The notes under the pieces: generated by a model
Told to the model about the DNA's origin: nothing
The model's database searches: none
Seen by the model: the letters and a program-made list of their open reading frames with translations, nothing else
In this document: in pieces, positions 42,271 through 50,305 of the stretch
Layout: each line of letters starts with the position of its first letter
Numbering within the stretch: position 1 is the first letter of the stretch
Position numbers and translations under genes: made by a program
Source of the DNA: Streptomyces sp. MspMP-M5
GTDB lineage: Bacteria > Actinomycetota > Actinomycetes > Streptomycetales > Streptomycetaceae
Assembly (NCBI RefSeq): GCF_000373585.1
Contig: NZ_KB891894.1
Coordinates: forward strand, 31,469-95,468
Length of the DNA stretch: 64,000 nt
Direction: 5' to 3'

Positions 42271-42897
42271 TCAGGCGGCGTCCTTCCCCACCAGCCATGA
42301 CGGCGGCTCGGGTGGTTCACCCGCCTGGCGAACCTCGGCGCCGCTCGGGGTGGTCAGCTCCTGCTGCGTCTCATGCACCTCTGCGAGCAGACGCGTCACC
42401 AGCTCCTCCAAGCGCGGTCCGGTGGTGTCCTTGGGGACGGTCACCCAGACCGGCCCGCCGTGCCGTGTGTCGCCGACGGCGTGTCCGTGGAAGCCCTTCG
42501 CGTGGCGTTCGCATGCGACGATCCGCACATCGCAGTAGTCGACCGGCTCCTGCAGGGATGCCACGGCATCCGGTTGGGCGTACTCGCGCCCCCGTGCGAT
42601 GAACTCGTCGAGATGGGCGCGCAGTTGGTCGGCCTCCTCGAACGTCATGGCGACGTAGTGCCGCTTCTCGCTGTTACCGATGTCGAGACCGATCTGAGGG
42701 AGCCGGGCGTGCGGCAGGTGTTCCATGCCGAGATCGAGCGACTCGGCCTCTCGCCCCCATTTCGTGCGGATCACGGGTTGGAGCGTCAGCTCCATGCTGT
42801 TCTCGGGCGCGGCATGGAAGTGGTCGACGACGAGTCCCGTCGGGGTGTGCTCCTCCGTCGGCCGGGGCGCCCGACGGGAGATGGTGGCGCCCTTCAC
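42271..42897 (-). CDS. Hypothetical protein
   Basis: 208 aa from GTG (VKGATISRRAPRPTEEHTP), with GAGGGG 10 nt upstream; TTG at 42906 is an alternative. No signal peptide or membrane helix. A region EEADQLRAHLDEFIARGREYAQ is helical, and DYCDVRIVACERHAKGFHGHAVGDTRHGGPVWVTVP holds two Cys and three His but no known zinc motif. I recognise no family. It lies opposite the tRNA-Val gene direction and faces it, with the tRNA terminator between. Codon use is slightly less GC-extreme than neighbours, which fits acquired DNA. Confidence 0.7.
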   Translation of the reverse strand: MKGATISRRAPRPTEEHTPTGLVVDHFHAAPENSMELTLQPVIRTKWGREAESLDLGMEHLPHARLPQIGLDIGNSEKRHYVAMTFEEADQLRAHLDEFIARGREYAQPDAVASLQEPVDYCDVRIVACERHAKGFHGHAVGDTRHGGPVWVTVPKDTTGPRLEELVTRLLAEVHETQQELTTPSGAEVRQAGEPPEPPSWLVGKDAA

Positions 42898-43029
42898 CCT
42901 GATCAAGCCCCTCGGCCACCGGTGACCTCTCTCGCCTCATCACCCACCGCTCCCAACGAGTGGTTCCGGCCGCCCCGGGTGGAAGCCGTCCTCCCTGTCC
43001 GCCGGGCGGCCTCGTCGGCGGCCATGGAC

Positions 43030-43080
43030 TTGTCGAATATCGATATGTTCCTCTAGCCTCGGGCATATCGAAAATCGATG
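43030..43080 (+). promoter_or_regulatory. Promoter with ATCGAT-type repeats ahead of the DUF2975/XRE pair
   Basis: TTGTCG (43030-43035) and TAGCCT (43054-43059), 18 bp apart, form a promoter. ATATCGATAT (43037-43046) is a perfect palindrome in the spacer, and CATATCGAAAATCGATG (43064-43080) repeats its elements after the -10. These are probable operators of the XRE protein encoded downstream. Confidence 0.6.
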
Positions 43081-43092
43081 GGATGGGATGCA

Positions 43093-43677
43093 ATGGACAC
43101 GCGACTCACGAGGGTCCTGGCCTCGGTGACCTTTCTGCTGGCGGTGGTCAGCGGGGTCGCCTTCCTCGGCAAGGGGGTCACGCACATGCTCGACCACGGG
43201 GCGGTCTGCGTGAAGACGGGTTTCTGGGCCAATGCCCGACTCGGGGAGCGGCTGCCGATCGGCAAGGGTGTGGACGCGTCCAGCAGTGCCGCAACCCTCT
43301 GCCAGAACAGCCCCTCCGTGGGCCAGCGCGCCGCCGACCTCGGGGGTCAACTGCCCTGGCTGCTGTTCGGCTCCCTTGCGCTGCTGCTCTTCGCCCAGCT
43401 GCTCAGGGCCGTCCGGCTGCACGGGCCGTTCACCGACGTGGCCGCGCGACGGCTCTCCGTTCTCGGCTGGTTCGTCACCTTGGGCACGCCGGTGGCCGGT
43501 CTCATCGTCGGCTGGTCGCAGTCCTGGCTGGTCGGGAGCATGGCGCCGGTCGCGGGTTCCGGACCGACGGTCTCCGGGCCGCTGGAGCTCGTCCTCGCCG
43601 GCCTCGCCGCAGTGATCATGGGGAAGATCATGCGTGAGGGCGTGCGCATGCGAGAGGACCTCGAAGGGACCATCTGA
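43093..43677 (+). CDS. DUF2975 membrane protein
   Basis: 194 aa from ATG. Four hydrophobic segments (VLASVTFLLAVVSGVAFLG; LPWLLFGSLALLLFAQLL; LSVLGWFVTLGTPVAGLIVG; PLELVLAGLAAVIMG) and the closing motif GKIMREGVRMREDLEGTI, diagnostic of DUF2975. The family pairs with a YozG-like XRE regulator, as here: the stop overlaps the next ATG (TGATG). Roles are poorly known; such pairs may be regulator plus membrane sensor or antagonist. Confidence 0.9.
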   Translation: MDTRLTRVLASVTFLLAVVSGVAFLGKGVTHMLDHGAVCVKTGFWANARLGERLPIGKGVDASSSAATLCQNSPSVGQRAADLGGQLPWLLFGSLALLLFAQLLRAVRLHGPFTDVAARRLSVLGWFVTLGTPVAGLIVGWSQSWLVGSMAPVAGSGPTVSGPLELVLAGLAAVIMGKIMREGVRMREDLEGTI

Positions 43678-43910
43678 TGCCCGAAGAGGAAGTCCACGCG
43701 ATCCGGATCCATCTCGACCGGCTCCTCGCCGAGCGCGGCATGACGCTCACCGAACTGGCCGCGCAAGTGGGCATCACCGTCGTCAACCTGTCCGTGCTCA
43801 AGAACGGGCGGGCCAAGGCCATCCGCTTCTCGACCCTGTCGAGGATCTGCGATGTCCTCCAGTGCCAGCCGGGAGACCTGATCAGCCACGACCCCGCCGA
43901 GCCTGCCTAG
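43677..43910 (+). CDS. XRE family regulator, YozG-like
   Basis: 77 aa, a single helix-turn-helix: IRIHLDRLLAERGMTLTELAAQVGITVVNLSVLKNGRAKAIRFSTLSRICDVLQCQPGDLISHD. Start ATG overlaps the DUF2975 stop, so the two are translationally coupled. Probably represses its own operon by binding the ATCGAT-type repeats upstream. The ending CQPGDLI is characteristic of this small XRE group. Confidence 0.93.
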   Translation: MPEEEVHAIRIHLDRLLAERGMTLTELAAQVGITVVNLSVLKNGRAKAIRFSTLSRICDVLQCQPGDLISHDPAEPA

Positions 43911-44111
43911 CCGGTCATCGCGGTGGGGTCCACCACGGAGCGGTCGGGCCATCCTTCCTCGGCGCCCCTGGAAGGTCAGGGGCCGGCCCGTGGCGACAGG
44001 GTCTGGAGCCGTTCCATGTTCCCGAAGCGGTGTCGCCGTTCGGGTCGGTGGTGCGTATCCGGCGCGGACGGCCGCAGCCAAAGGGAGGCACGTAGGCGCA
44101 TACTGGGGGTG

Positions 44112-44333
44112 ATGACAAAGCCCGCTGCACCGAAGCGTCATTTGCCAACCAGCCCCTTCAGGGCTCCGGTTGCCCCGGCTCCCAAGCACTTCGCCATGGG
44201 AGACCAGGTCACACACGACATCTACGGCCTCGGCCGGGTGATCGGCATAGAGGAGGGAACCGCGGCGCTCGTGGATTTCGGCTCGGCGCAAATGCGGATC
44301 TTGAGCCCGTACGCGAAGATGACCAAGCTGTAG
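44112..44333 (+). CDS. Small conserved hypothetical with Tudor/KOW-like fold
   Basis: 73 aa from ATG with TGGGGGTG upstream. After a Pro/Lys-rich start, FAMGDQVTHDIYGLGRVIGIEEGTAALVDFGSAQMRILSPYAKMTKL resembles the small beta-barrel modules (CarD N-terminus, DUF3553, UvrD C-terminal Tudor) that bind RNA polymerase or nucleic acid. I recall close relatives in many Streptomyces. No operon partner is evident; it follows the XRE gene by about 200 bp in the same direction. Confidence 0.75.
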   Translation: MTKPAAPKRHLPTSPFRAPVAPAPKHFAMGDQVTHDIYGLGRVIGIEEGTAALVDFGSAQMRILSPYAKMTKL

Positions 44334-44703
44334 GACCGCTGTGCCCGGTCACGGCACGCCAGTCCCCTTCGGGACCTGTAACGCTAGGGAGCCCTCTCAT
44401 CGATCTGACGTCGCTGTTCTCCGCCCCGGAAGGGCAACCCCACTGTTCCGCCGCAGCGTCGCCGCCTCCGACGACAAACCCCTTCCTGGCCCCGGACTTC
44501 GGGGAAGACGAGGCATTCCTGTCCGAGGAGGCAATGGGGCCCGCCTCGTAACTGCCCCAGGCAAACAGGGCGGCCCTTCAAGGTCCGGCGACGGGCTGAG
44601 AGGGGTCGCTCTGTTGCGAGCAGCGAGGGCAATCGATGGCGGATCCGGCTGGTTCGATGCGGCTAGGGCGCTTCTGACGGATCTCCGCGGCGTCAGAAGC
44701 GCC
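44334..44703. other. Intergenic stretch, no gene seen
   Basis: 370 bp between the small conserved gene and the stop of the minus-strand hypothetical. Frames are open in places but lack starts with ribosome sites and protein-like composition. The only structure seen is the terminator hairpin at its right end. Confidence 0.5.
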
Positions 44704-44706
44704 CTA
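44664..44706 (-). terminator. Terminator hairpin overlapping the stop of the hypothetical gene
   Basis: TAGGGCGCTTCTGAC (44664-44678) and GTCAGAAGCGCCCTA (44692-44706) pair perfectly over 15 bp, loop 13 nt. The right arm includes the stop codon TAG (44704-44706) of the minus-strand gene. Confidence 0.8.
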
Positions 44707-45354
44707 AGCGGCGCGAGGGTCAGCGGGTGGAAGCAGCCGCTCGTGGCGATGCCAGATGAGGTAGCGGTCCTCGCGCCGTAGCTCTGCGGTGCCCCATTCG
44801 ACGCGCATCACACCTCGCTCCATCGAGCAGGCGTACGCGATGGTGATCAACCGGTACTCCGGCGGGAGGAGCGCGATGTCAGGGTGCACTTCTTGTTCGT
44901 CGAGTTCATCGAGGCCCAGGTCGAACGCCTGCTGCCGCGGTTCGGGCCCGTGGCGCCTGATCAGGTCCGCGCGGAGGCCGACGGCCCGACGCAGCCGTGC
45001 CGTGGTCACGGGGACGTCCTTCTTCGCGTACCTGATGGGGTAGATGACGTTGTTACCGATGACCATGACCGTGCGGCCTTGTAGCCGTATCGCTGTTGCG
45101 CCTTCGAAGGGCGCCAGGCCGGCCGCCAGTGCCTCGTACTGCACGGCATGCAACCCGTGACCGTACGCTTCCAGCGTTTGGGTATGGACGCCTTCATGGC
45201 CATGGCGGGCCCTTTCATGGGCCTGCACGAGGCATGCTGGGATGGCTTCGGCCAGCTGCCCGGCCAGGCTTCCAAAGGTTTCCCTTGCCCACGGAGTTAC
45301 TGAGCCCACACCGTACCGCCCCCCTGAGGCGTCAAAACGCCGAGCGGCATCCAC
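44704..45354 (-). CDS. Hypothetical protein
   Basis: 216 aa from GTG (MDAARRFDASGG). No membrane helix. Two-part look: an N-terminal helical part (WARETFGSLAGQLAEAIPACLVQAHERARHGHEG) and a central block TVMVIGNNVIYPIRYAKKDVPVTTARLRRAVGLRADLIRRHGPEP, then LITIAYACSMERGVMRVEWGTAEL. I have a memory of similar proteins in actinobacteria without known function. Codon choice includes more A/T third positions than the flanking housekeeping genes, supporting recent acquisition. No partner gene is adjacent. Confidence 0.75.
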   Translation of the reverse strand: MDAARRFDASGGRYGVGSVTPWARETFGSLAGQLAEAIPACLVQAHERARHGHEGVHTQTLEAYGHGLHAVQYEALAAGLAPFEGATAIRLQGRTVMVIGNNVIYPIRYAKKDVPVTTARLRRAVGLRADLIRRHGPEPRQQAFDLGLDELDEQEVHPDIALLPPEYRLITIAYACSMERGVMRVEWGTAELRREDRYLIWHRHERLLPPADPRAA

Positions 45355-45723
45355 TCAAACGATGCGTTGGGTCCGCGAGTTGCACAAGGGAGCATGGGCG
45401 CACAGACCGCGCACGTTCCCCATCTCCGACACCCACGAGTGACATCCACGGGGGCGGATCACGGCAGCACCAAGCGAACGTCCGACGCGAACGGACCGGC
45501 GGGAGGTGTGAGGGCGGTCCGAACGGTCCGAGGTCGCGCCCTCCGGCACACTTCGGTGTCCTCCGGTGTGCCCGGGGGTGGCTGGAAAGGGATGATCGGG
45601 GTGATTTGGGGGGGGTTGGTGCTTGGTGGGGGCGAGTATGGTGGGGAGTGGATGACTTGAATGTTCAAGTAAATTGGGTGAGGGTGGGGTGCTGGTCGGC
45701 GCGAGGGAAATGGAGGAGGGCTG
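45355..45723 (+). promoter_or_regulatory. Intergenic region with G-rich tract and VOC-gene operator
   Basis: 369 bp. Left part shows nothing gene-like. 45606-45650 is strikingly G-rich on the plus strand (runs of eight, five and four G). At 45655-45670 ACTTGAATGTTCAAGT is an inverted repeat with perfect 7-bp arms, overlapping a TAAATT that may be a -10 of the VOC gene. GAGGAGGG at 45714-45721 is that gene's ribosome site. Confidence 0.55.
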
Positions 45724-46224
45724 ATGTCTGTACGGCGGCTCAATCACGCGGTGTTGTACATCCGTGAAGTGGCGCGGTCGGTGGCGTTCTACACCGAGGT
45801 GCTGGGGTTCACGGTCGACGTGGAGATTCCGGGGCGGGCGGCCTTCCTGAGCGCGCCCGGGTCGCACAACGACCATGATCTGGGGCTGTTCGCGGTGGGG
45901 CCGGATGCGCCCGGGCCGGAGAACGGCCGGATCGGGCTGTACCACCTGGCCTGGGAGGTCGGGACGCTGGGCGATCTGGCGGCGGTCGCGGCGCGGCTGC
46001 GGGAGCGGGATGCGCTGGTGGGCACCAGCGATCACCTGGTCTCCAAGTCGCTCTACGCCCGGGACCCGGACGGCAACGAGTTCGAGGTGATGTGGCGGGT
46101 GCCCCGGGAGGACTGGCCGGGGCCGGATGTGGCGGACCGGCTTCGGCCGCTCGATCTGTCGGCGGCGCTGGAGCGCTGGGGCCCGGACCTGCTGACGGGC
46201 GCGGCGGCGGGCTCGGCCACCTGA
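45724..46224 (+). CDS. VOC superfamily metalloprotein (glyoxalase/extradiol dioxygenase-like)
   Basis: 166 aa from ATG. Two beta-alpha-beta-beta-beta units: RRLNHAVLYIREVARSVAFYTEVLGFTVDVE and the half containing LYHLAWEVGTLGDLAAVAARLRERDALVG...YARDPDGNEFEVMW. Probable metal ligands are His8, His74 and Glu121 (fourth position less clear). Members include catechol 2,3-dioxygenase-like, glyoxalase and thiol-resistance proteins; substrate unassigned. The dyad ACTTGAATGTTCAAGT upstream suggests control by a MarR/HxlR-type repressor not encoded next door. Confidence 0.9.
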   Translation: MSVRRLNHAVLYIREVARSVAFYTEVLGFTVDVEIPGRAAFLSAPGSHNDHDLGLFAVGPDAPGPENGRIGLYHLAWEVGTLGDLAAVAARLRERDALVGTSDHLVSKSLYARDPDGNEFEVMWRVPREDWPGPDVADRLRPLDLSAALERWGPDLLTGAAAGSAT

Positions 46225-46329
46225 GGCGCCAGGGGCCGTTTGCTGTCGCGCCTGTTGAGTGGTGGGGCGGTGCGGCCCGTCCCTTCGGCGGTGGGGCGGG
46301 CCGCGTCGCTGCGGGTGGAGGCGACCGGT

Positions 46330-47553
46330 CTACGGGGCGCCGGTGTCGTCGCCGTGACGCGCTGGGGCGGTGGGTTCGGTGATCTGGGCGGCCTCGGTGG
46401 GTTCGGTGGTCGTCGTGCGGGTGGTCCAGCGTTTCTCGACGCCGCCGAAGCGCCAGTACGCCAGTGCCGCGGCCCACACAACGATGAACAGGCCGACGAT
46501 GACGAAGCCCACGTTGTCCAGGTCGAGGGAGGAGATCCCCGAGGTCAGCGGGTCGTCGAGGCCGAGCTTGTCGTGCAGGACGGTCACCAGCTCGATGGTG
46601 CCGATGAGGAACGCGACCGCGATCGACAGGCCGGTGATGGTGAGGTTGTAGTAGACCTTGCGCACCGGGTTGGCGAACGCCCACTGGTACGCGAAGTTCA
46701 TGAACGTGCCGTCGAGCGTGTCGAACAGGCTCATCCCGGCGGCAAACAGCAGCGGCAGGCACACGATCGCGTACCAGGGCAGGCCCGCCGCCGCGCCGCT
46801 GCCCGCCATCACCATCAGCGTCACCTCGGTCGCGGTGTCGAAGCCGAGGCCGAAGAGGAAACCGAGCGGGTACATCTGGCCGGGGCGGCTGACGAACTTG
46901 GTGAGGCGGCCGAGGATCCGGTTCAGGAAGCCCCGGGAATCCAGCTGCTGCTCCAGTTCCCGCTCGTCGTACGTGCCCGCCCGCATCGCCCGGAACACCT
47001 TCAGGATGCCCGCCAGGGCGACCAGGTTGAGGGCGGCGATGAGATAGAGGAAAGTGCCGGAGACGGTCGTGCCGACCAGGCCGAGCGTCTGGTGCGTACG
47101 GGAGTTGTCGTCCATCAGCGTGCCGGCGAGCTGGGCGCCGCCCGCCACCAGCGCGGCCATCACGACGACCATGCTGGAGTGGCCGAGGGCGAACCAGAAG
47201 CCCACCGAGACCGGCCGTTTGCCGTCGGCCATCAGCTTGCGGGTGGTGTTGTCGATCGCCGCTATGTGGTCGGCGTCGAAGGCGTGCCGCATGCCCAGGG
47301 TGTACGCGGTGATGCCGAGCCCGGCGCCGAACACCTGGCTGCCGATGGCGTAGTGGCCCGGCACGACCAGGAGGAAGAGCACACCGAAGGCGACGATGTG
47401 CAGTGCGGCGATCACCGCCATCAGGCCGGCGGTGCGGACGGTGTCGTGGCGTTGCCAGCGGAACGGTCCCGGGGATCCGGCTATGCCGAGGAGGGGGGTG
47501 GGGGTGTTGCGGGGGGAAGGGGAATTGTCCGGCGTGTCAGTGGACAGGGCCAT
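46330..47553 (-). CDS. HoxN/NixA-family cobalt (nickel) permease under B12 control
   Basis: 407 aa from ATG (MALSTDTPDNS); a GTG at 47586 would add 11 residues. Eight membrane helices. The signature RHAFDADHIAAIDNTTRK in helix II is the metal-binding motif of the NiCoT family; second signature LGFDTATEVTLMVMAGS and GMSLFDTLDGTFM follow. NiCoT proteins carry Ni2+ and/or Co2+. The cobalamin riboswitch immediately upstream argues that cobalt for B12 synthesis is the main cargo. Transcription runs away from the MarR/hydrolase pair. Confidence 0.93.
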   Translation of the reverse strand: MALSTDTPDNSPSPRNTPTPLLGIAGSPGPFRWQRHDTVRTAGLMAVIAALHIVAFGVLFLLVVPGHYAIGSQVFGAGLGITAYTLGMRHAFDADHIAAIDNTTRKLMADGKRPVSVGFWFALGHSSMVVVMAALVAGGAQLAGTLMDDNSRTHQTLGLVGTTVSGTFLYLIAALNLVALAGILKVFRAMRAGTYDERELEQQLDSRGFLNRILGRLTKFVSRPGQMYPLGFLFGLGFDTATEVTLMVMAGSGAAAGLPWYAIVCLPLLFAAGMSLFDTLDGTFMNFAYQWAFANPVRKVYYNLTITGLSIAVAFLIGTIELVTVLHDKLGLDDPLTSGISSLDLDNVGFVIVGLFIVVWAAALAYWRFGGVEKRWTTRTTTTEPTEAAQITEPTAPARHGDDTGAP

Positions 47554-47597
47554 GCGGCCATCACGCTCCAGCACCTCGTGGATCACTTCGTGAGATG

Positions 47598-47800
47598 CCG
47601 TGGCCGGTCTCCTGGCTTACGGGTGCCCGCGTCCGCCCCGCCTTCCCGGCCGCAGGCTGCGGTCAGTGGCGCCGTGCGCGCGAGGTGCGCGCACGGAGAG
47701 GGACGGAAACTCCCCGATCACAGTGGCGAGGGCCGCGCCGGCCTGGGACACGAGGTCCTGCACCGGTCTTCCCGAACACCACGGCCCGATCACTGTAGCG
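47598..47800 (-). ncRNA. Cobalamin (B12/AdoCbl) riboswitch
   Basis: Minus-strand leader of the cobalt permease gene. The B12 box AGCCAGGAGACCGGCC reads from 47617 to 47602; upstream elements GGTG...GGGAAG...GGTGCAGG and CGCCACTGTGATCGGGG match the conserved core of class I cobalamin riboswitches. The box ends 15-49 nt before the candidate start codons, so coenzyme B12 likely blocks translation or transcription of the permease. Outer boundaries approximate. Confidence 0.9.
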
Positions 47801-47866
47801 GGCATGACTGGGAACCGGCCACGAACGCCCCGCTCCGGGCGGCCGCCGGAGCGGGGCGGGCCGCGT

Positions 47867-48715
47867 TCAGAGGTCCAGGGACGACAGGAAGGCGTGCAGT
47901 TCCCGGTCGAAGAGCGAGGTGTTCTCGAGGTTGACCATGTGGCCGGCGGCCGGGACGCGTATGCGGCGGGCGCCGGGGACCTGTAGGGCTATGGCGTGCG
48001 CGTTGGCCGAGATGTCGGTGGAGTCGAGGTCGCCGTCGAGGACGGCGGTCGGCACCCGTATCTCGCCCAGGCGTTCCGCGGCGCCGACCTCCAGCGGCAT
48101 GCCGGCGCCCACGCCGTCGGCGTGCACCTCGACATTGGCGGACGCGGAGGCGCGCATCCGCTCCCGGAAGCCGGGGTGCATGGCGGACGGTGCACGATAC
48201 GGCCCGTCCACCCACATCCGCAGGAAGTGCTCCACATAGCGCTCCGCGCCGTCCGCTTCGCCGACCGCGGCGACCTGCTCCCGGATGTGCTCCAGGATGA
48301 AGGGGTCGGTGAAGGTGCGGCCGCTGATGCCGGGCGCGGCCAGGAAGAGGGCGGACACCCGGGCCGGGTGGGCGAGCGCGGCGTCCAGTGCGACCCGGGA
48401 GCCGTGCGAGAGGCCGACGAGAACGGCCCGGGGTATGTCGAGCGCGTCCAGCAGGGCCACCAGATCGTCGTGGTTGGACCAGTCTCCGGTCACCGTGGAC
48501 GAGAGGCCGTGGCCGCGGGAGTCGTAACGGACCACCCGCAGGCCGGAGTTGACCAGCCAGGCGAACTGCTCGTCCCACATGTGCTGGTCGAGCATCCCTC
48601 CGTGCAGCAGTACCACCGCGGGCCCCGAGCCGGCCGTCTCGTAGAACAGCTCGCCGTCGTCGATCGGCACGGTGCCGTTGTCGATCTCGGACCATGCCTG
48701 GAAGTCGTGGGTCAT
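47867..48715 (-). CDS. Alpha/beta hydrolase
   Basis: 282 aa cytosolic hydrolase. Oxyanion-hole motif LLHGGMLDQHMW (36-47), nucleophile Ser103 in VGLSHGSRV, Asp in VLDGDLDSTD, His in AAGHMVNLENTSLF. RYDSRGHGLS is the usual cap-edge motif. Similar to 3-oxoadipate enol-lactonase and haloperoxidase-type esterases; substrate unknown. Its ATG overlaps the MarR stop by 4 nt, so both are made together and the hydrolase may act on the MarR ligand. Confidence 0.92.
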   Translation of the reverse strand: MTHDFQAWSEIDNGTVPIDDGELFYETAGSGPAVVLLHGGMLDQHMWDEQFAWLVNSGLRVVRYDSRGHGLSSTVTGDWSNHDDLVALLDALDIPRAVLVGLSHGSRVALDAALAHPARVSALFLAAPGISGRTFTDPFILEHIREQVAAVGEADGAERYVEHFLRMWVDGPYRAPSAMHPGFRERMRASASANVEVHADGVGAGMPLEVGAAERLGEIRVPTAVLDGDLDSTDISANAHAIALQVPGARRIRVPAAGHMVNLENTSLFDRELHAFLSSLDL

Positions 48716-49428
48716 TCTGCGGGACCTTCTGTGGGCGTCGGGCGGTCGGTCGGGTGGGTGGGCGCCGCTGGTTGGTGCCCGGTTGCGGGCAATATCACGG
48801 CCTGTGCGGCGTCCGGGGCGGCGGCGTCCCGGTTTTCGGGATTGCCGCTTTCCTCCGGGGGAACGCGCGAGCCGTCCGCCCAGTGCCGGAATTCCTCGCC
48901 GAGCCGATCCAGGACCCGCAGCGCCGTGCGGACCTCACCGGTCGACAGGTCGGCCAGCCCGCGGCGGAGTTCCGCCGCCTCGGCGTCCTGTATCCCGCGC
49001 ATCACCTCCGTGCCCTCGTCGGTGAGCAGGATCAGGGACGAGCGGCGGTGAGCGGGATTGGGGGCCGTCACGACCAGGCCCAGCTCCGCCGCGTGGTTGA
49101 CCCAGCGCTGCACCGGCTGGCGGTCCAGGCCCAGTGAGCGTGCCAACTGCGGGACGGTGCGGGGCCCGTGGGCGCGCAGCGCGTCGAGCAGGGCGTGCTC
49201 GCCGGCGGTCATGCCGGTGCCTTCGAGCTCGCGCTCCACTGCGCGCACGATCGTCCGGTGCAACGGCCACAGGCGGCGGATGACGTCGTACAGCAGCTCG
49301 TCCGTCGTGGTCTCGCCTCCGGTGTTCCCGCGTGCGGCACGTCCGCCGGAGTCATGCCGACTCGTGTCGCGCCGGCGGCCGGACTGTGCGTCGGTGCCCT
49401 CGTCGGCACCCCTCTCGATGACACTCAT
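48712..49428 (-). CDS. MarR family regulator
   Basis: 238 aa, longer than usual because of a polar 50-residue N-terminal tail and a 45-residue Pro/Thr-rich C-terminal tail. Core: ELLYDVIRRLWPLHRTIVRAVERELEGTGMTAGEHALLDALRAHGPRTVPQLARSLGLDRQPVQRWVNHAAELGLVVTAPNPAHRRSSLILLTDEG, a winged helix with recognition helix DRQPVQRWVNHA. Operon with the hydrolase. A perfect dyad begins 3 nt upstream of its start and suggests autorepression. Confidence 0.93.
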   Translation of the reverse strand: MSVIERGADEGTDAQSGRRRDTSRHDSGGRAARGNTGGETTTDELLYDVIRRLWPLHRTIVRAVERELEGTGMTAGEHALLDALRAHGPRTVPQLARSLGLDRQPVQRWVNHAAELGLVVTAPNPAHRRSSLILLTDEGTEVMRGIQDAEAAELRRGLADLSTGEVRTALRVLDRLGEEFRHWADGSRVPPEESGNPENRDAAAPDAAQAVILPATGHQPAAPTHPTDRPTPTEGPAE

Positions 49429-49430
49429 GC

Positions 49431-49443
49431 TGTCATGATGACA
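49431..49443 (-). promoter_or_regulatory. Probable MarR operator
   Basis: TGTCATGATGACA (49431-49443): perfect 6-bp arms around a central G, next to the MarR start codon (49428). Binding here would block initiation. A partial repeat with TGACATCG follows. Confidence 0.6.
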
Positions 49444-49542
49444 TCGTCAGTGTCGTTTTGGAAGGGGTGTGGAAGCGCGAGCGGAAGCGAAGCGCCGTCG
49501 CGTGCTGTGGAGTTGGGTGGAGTCGTGTGGGGTGGGGTGAGG

Positions 49543-50199
49543 TCAGTCGTCCAGTGGGGGCGGGGCCTCGTCCTCGGTGAAGGAGACGACGAGGTCGGCC
49601 CGGGGGCGGGTGGCCGCCACGAGGCGGGCGTTGGCCTCGTCGGAGTTGCGGACGAATTCCTCGGCGTCGACGCGCAGGCGGCCGAAGCGCTCGTGGCGGT
49701 CGATCAGCCGCTGCACCCGCTCCTGGGCGTCCAGCTCCATGAACCAGACCTCGTCGAGCAGTTCGCGGATCCGCGCCCAGGGGTCGGAGTGCAGCAGGAG
49801 GTAGTTGCCCTCCGTGATGACGAGGGGGATGTGCGGCGCCACCGGGATGCTGCCGGCGACCGGTTCCTCGATGCGGCGGTCGAAGGCCGGGGCGTAGACG
49901 GGCGTGCCGGTTTCGCGGGAACGCAGACGGGCCAGCAGGGCGGCGTAGCCGGCGGGGTCGAAGGTGTCCGGCGCGCCCTTGCGGTCGATACGGCCCAGGC
50001 GGCGCAACTCCGCCTCGGCGAGGTGGAAGCCGTCCATCGGAACGAGCGCGGCCTGGCCGGACAGCTCCGCTGCCAGCCGGACGGCGAGGGTGGACTTCCC
50101 GGCGCCCGGCGGCCCGGCGATGCCGAGCAGCCGGCGCCGGCCGGGCGTCGCGGAGGCGGCGAGCCGGCGGGCACGGGCGACGAGGTCGTCGAGGTTCAT
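49543..50199 (-). CDS. P-loop nucleoside/nucleotide kinase (uridine kinase/pantothenate kinase-like)
   Basis: 218 aa from ATG. Walker A GPPGAGKST (29-37), then ALVPMDGFHLAEAELRRLGR with the catalytic Asp, FDPAGYAALLARLR, APAFDRRIEEPVAG and VITEGNYLLL (Walker B-like). This is the PRK/UDK/CoaA superfamily; the MDGFH motif is shared with fructose/nucleoside kinases such as YfdG/FrcK-like proteins. The phosphate acceptor is unknown. Divergent from the TetR gene with 106 bp between starts, so possibly controlled by it. Confidence 0.9.
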   Translation of the reverse strand: MNLDDLVARARRLAASATPGRRRLLGIAGPPGAGKSTLAVRLAAELSGQAALVPMDGFHLAEAELRRLGRIDRKGAPDTFDPAGYAALLARLRSRETGTPVYAPAFDRRIEEPVAGSIPVAPHIPLVITEGNYLLLHSDPWARIRELLDEVWFMELDAQERVQRLIDRHERFGRLRVDAEEFVRNSDEANARLVAATRPRADLVVSFTEDEAPPPLDD

Positions 50200-50305
50200 G
50201 ATGGGACCATCGTGCCTGATGGGCCGTGGTGGGCGCGGGGCGGCCGGGCCGGTTCGCCGGGTGGAGTCCGATTCCGCCCGGTGCGTGGCCAGTAGCATCC
50301 TCGGT

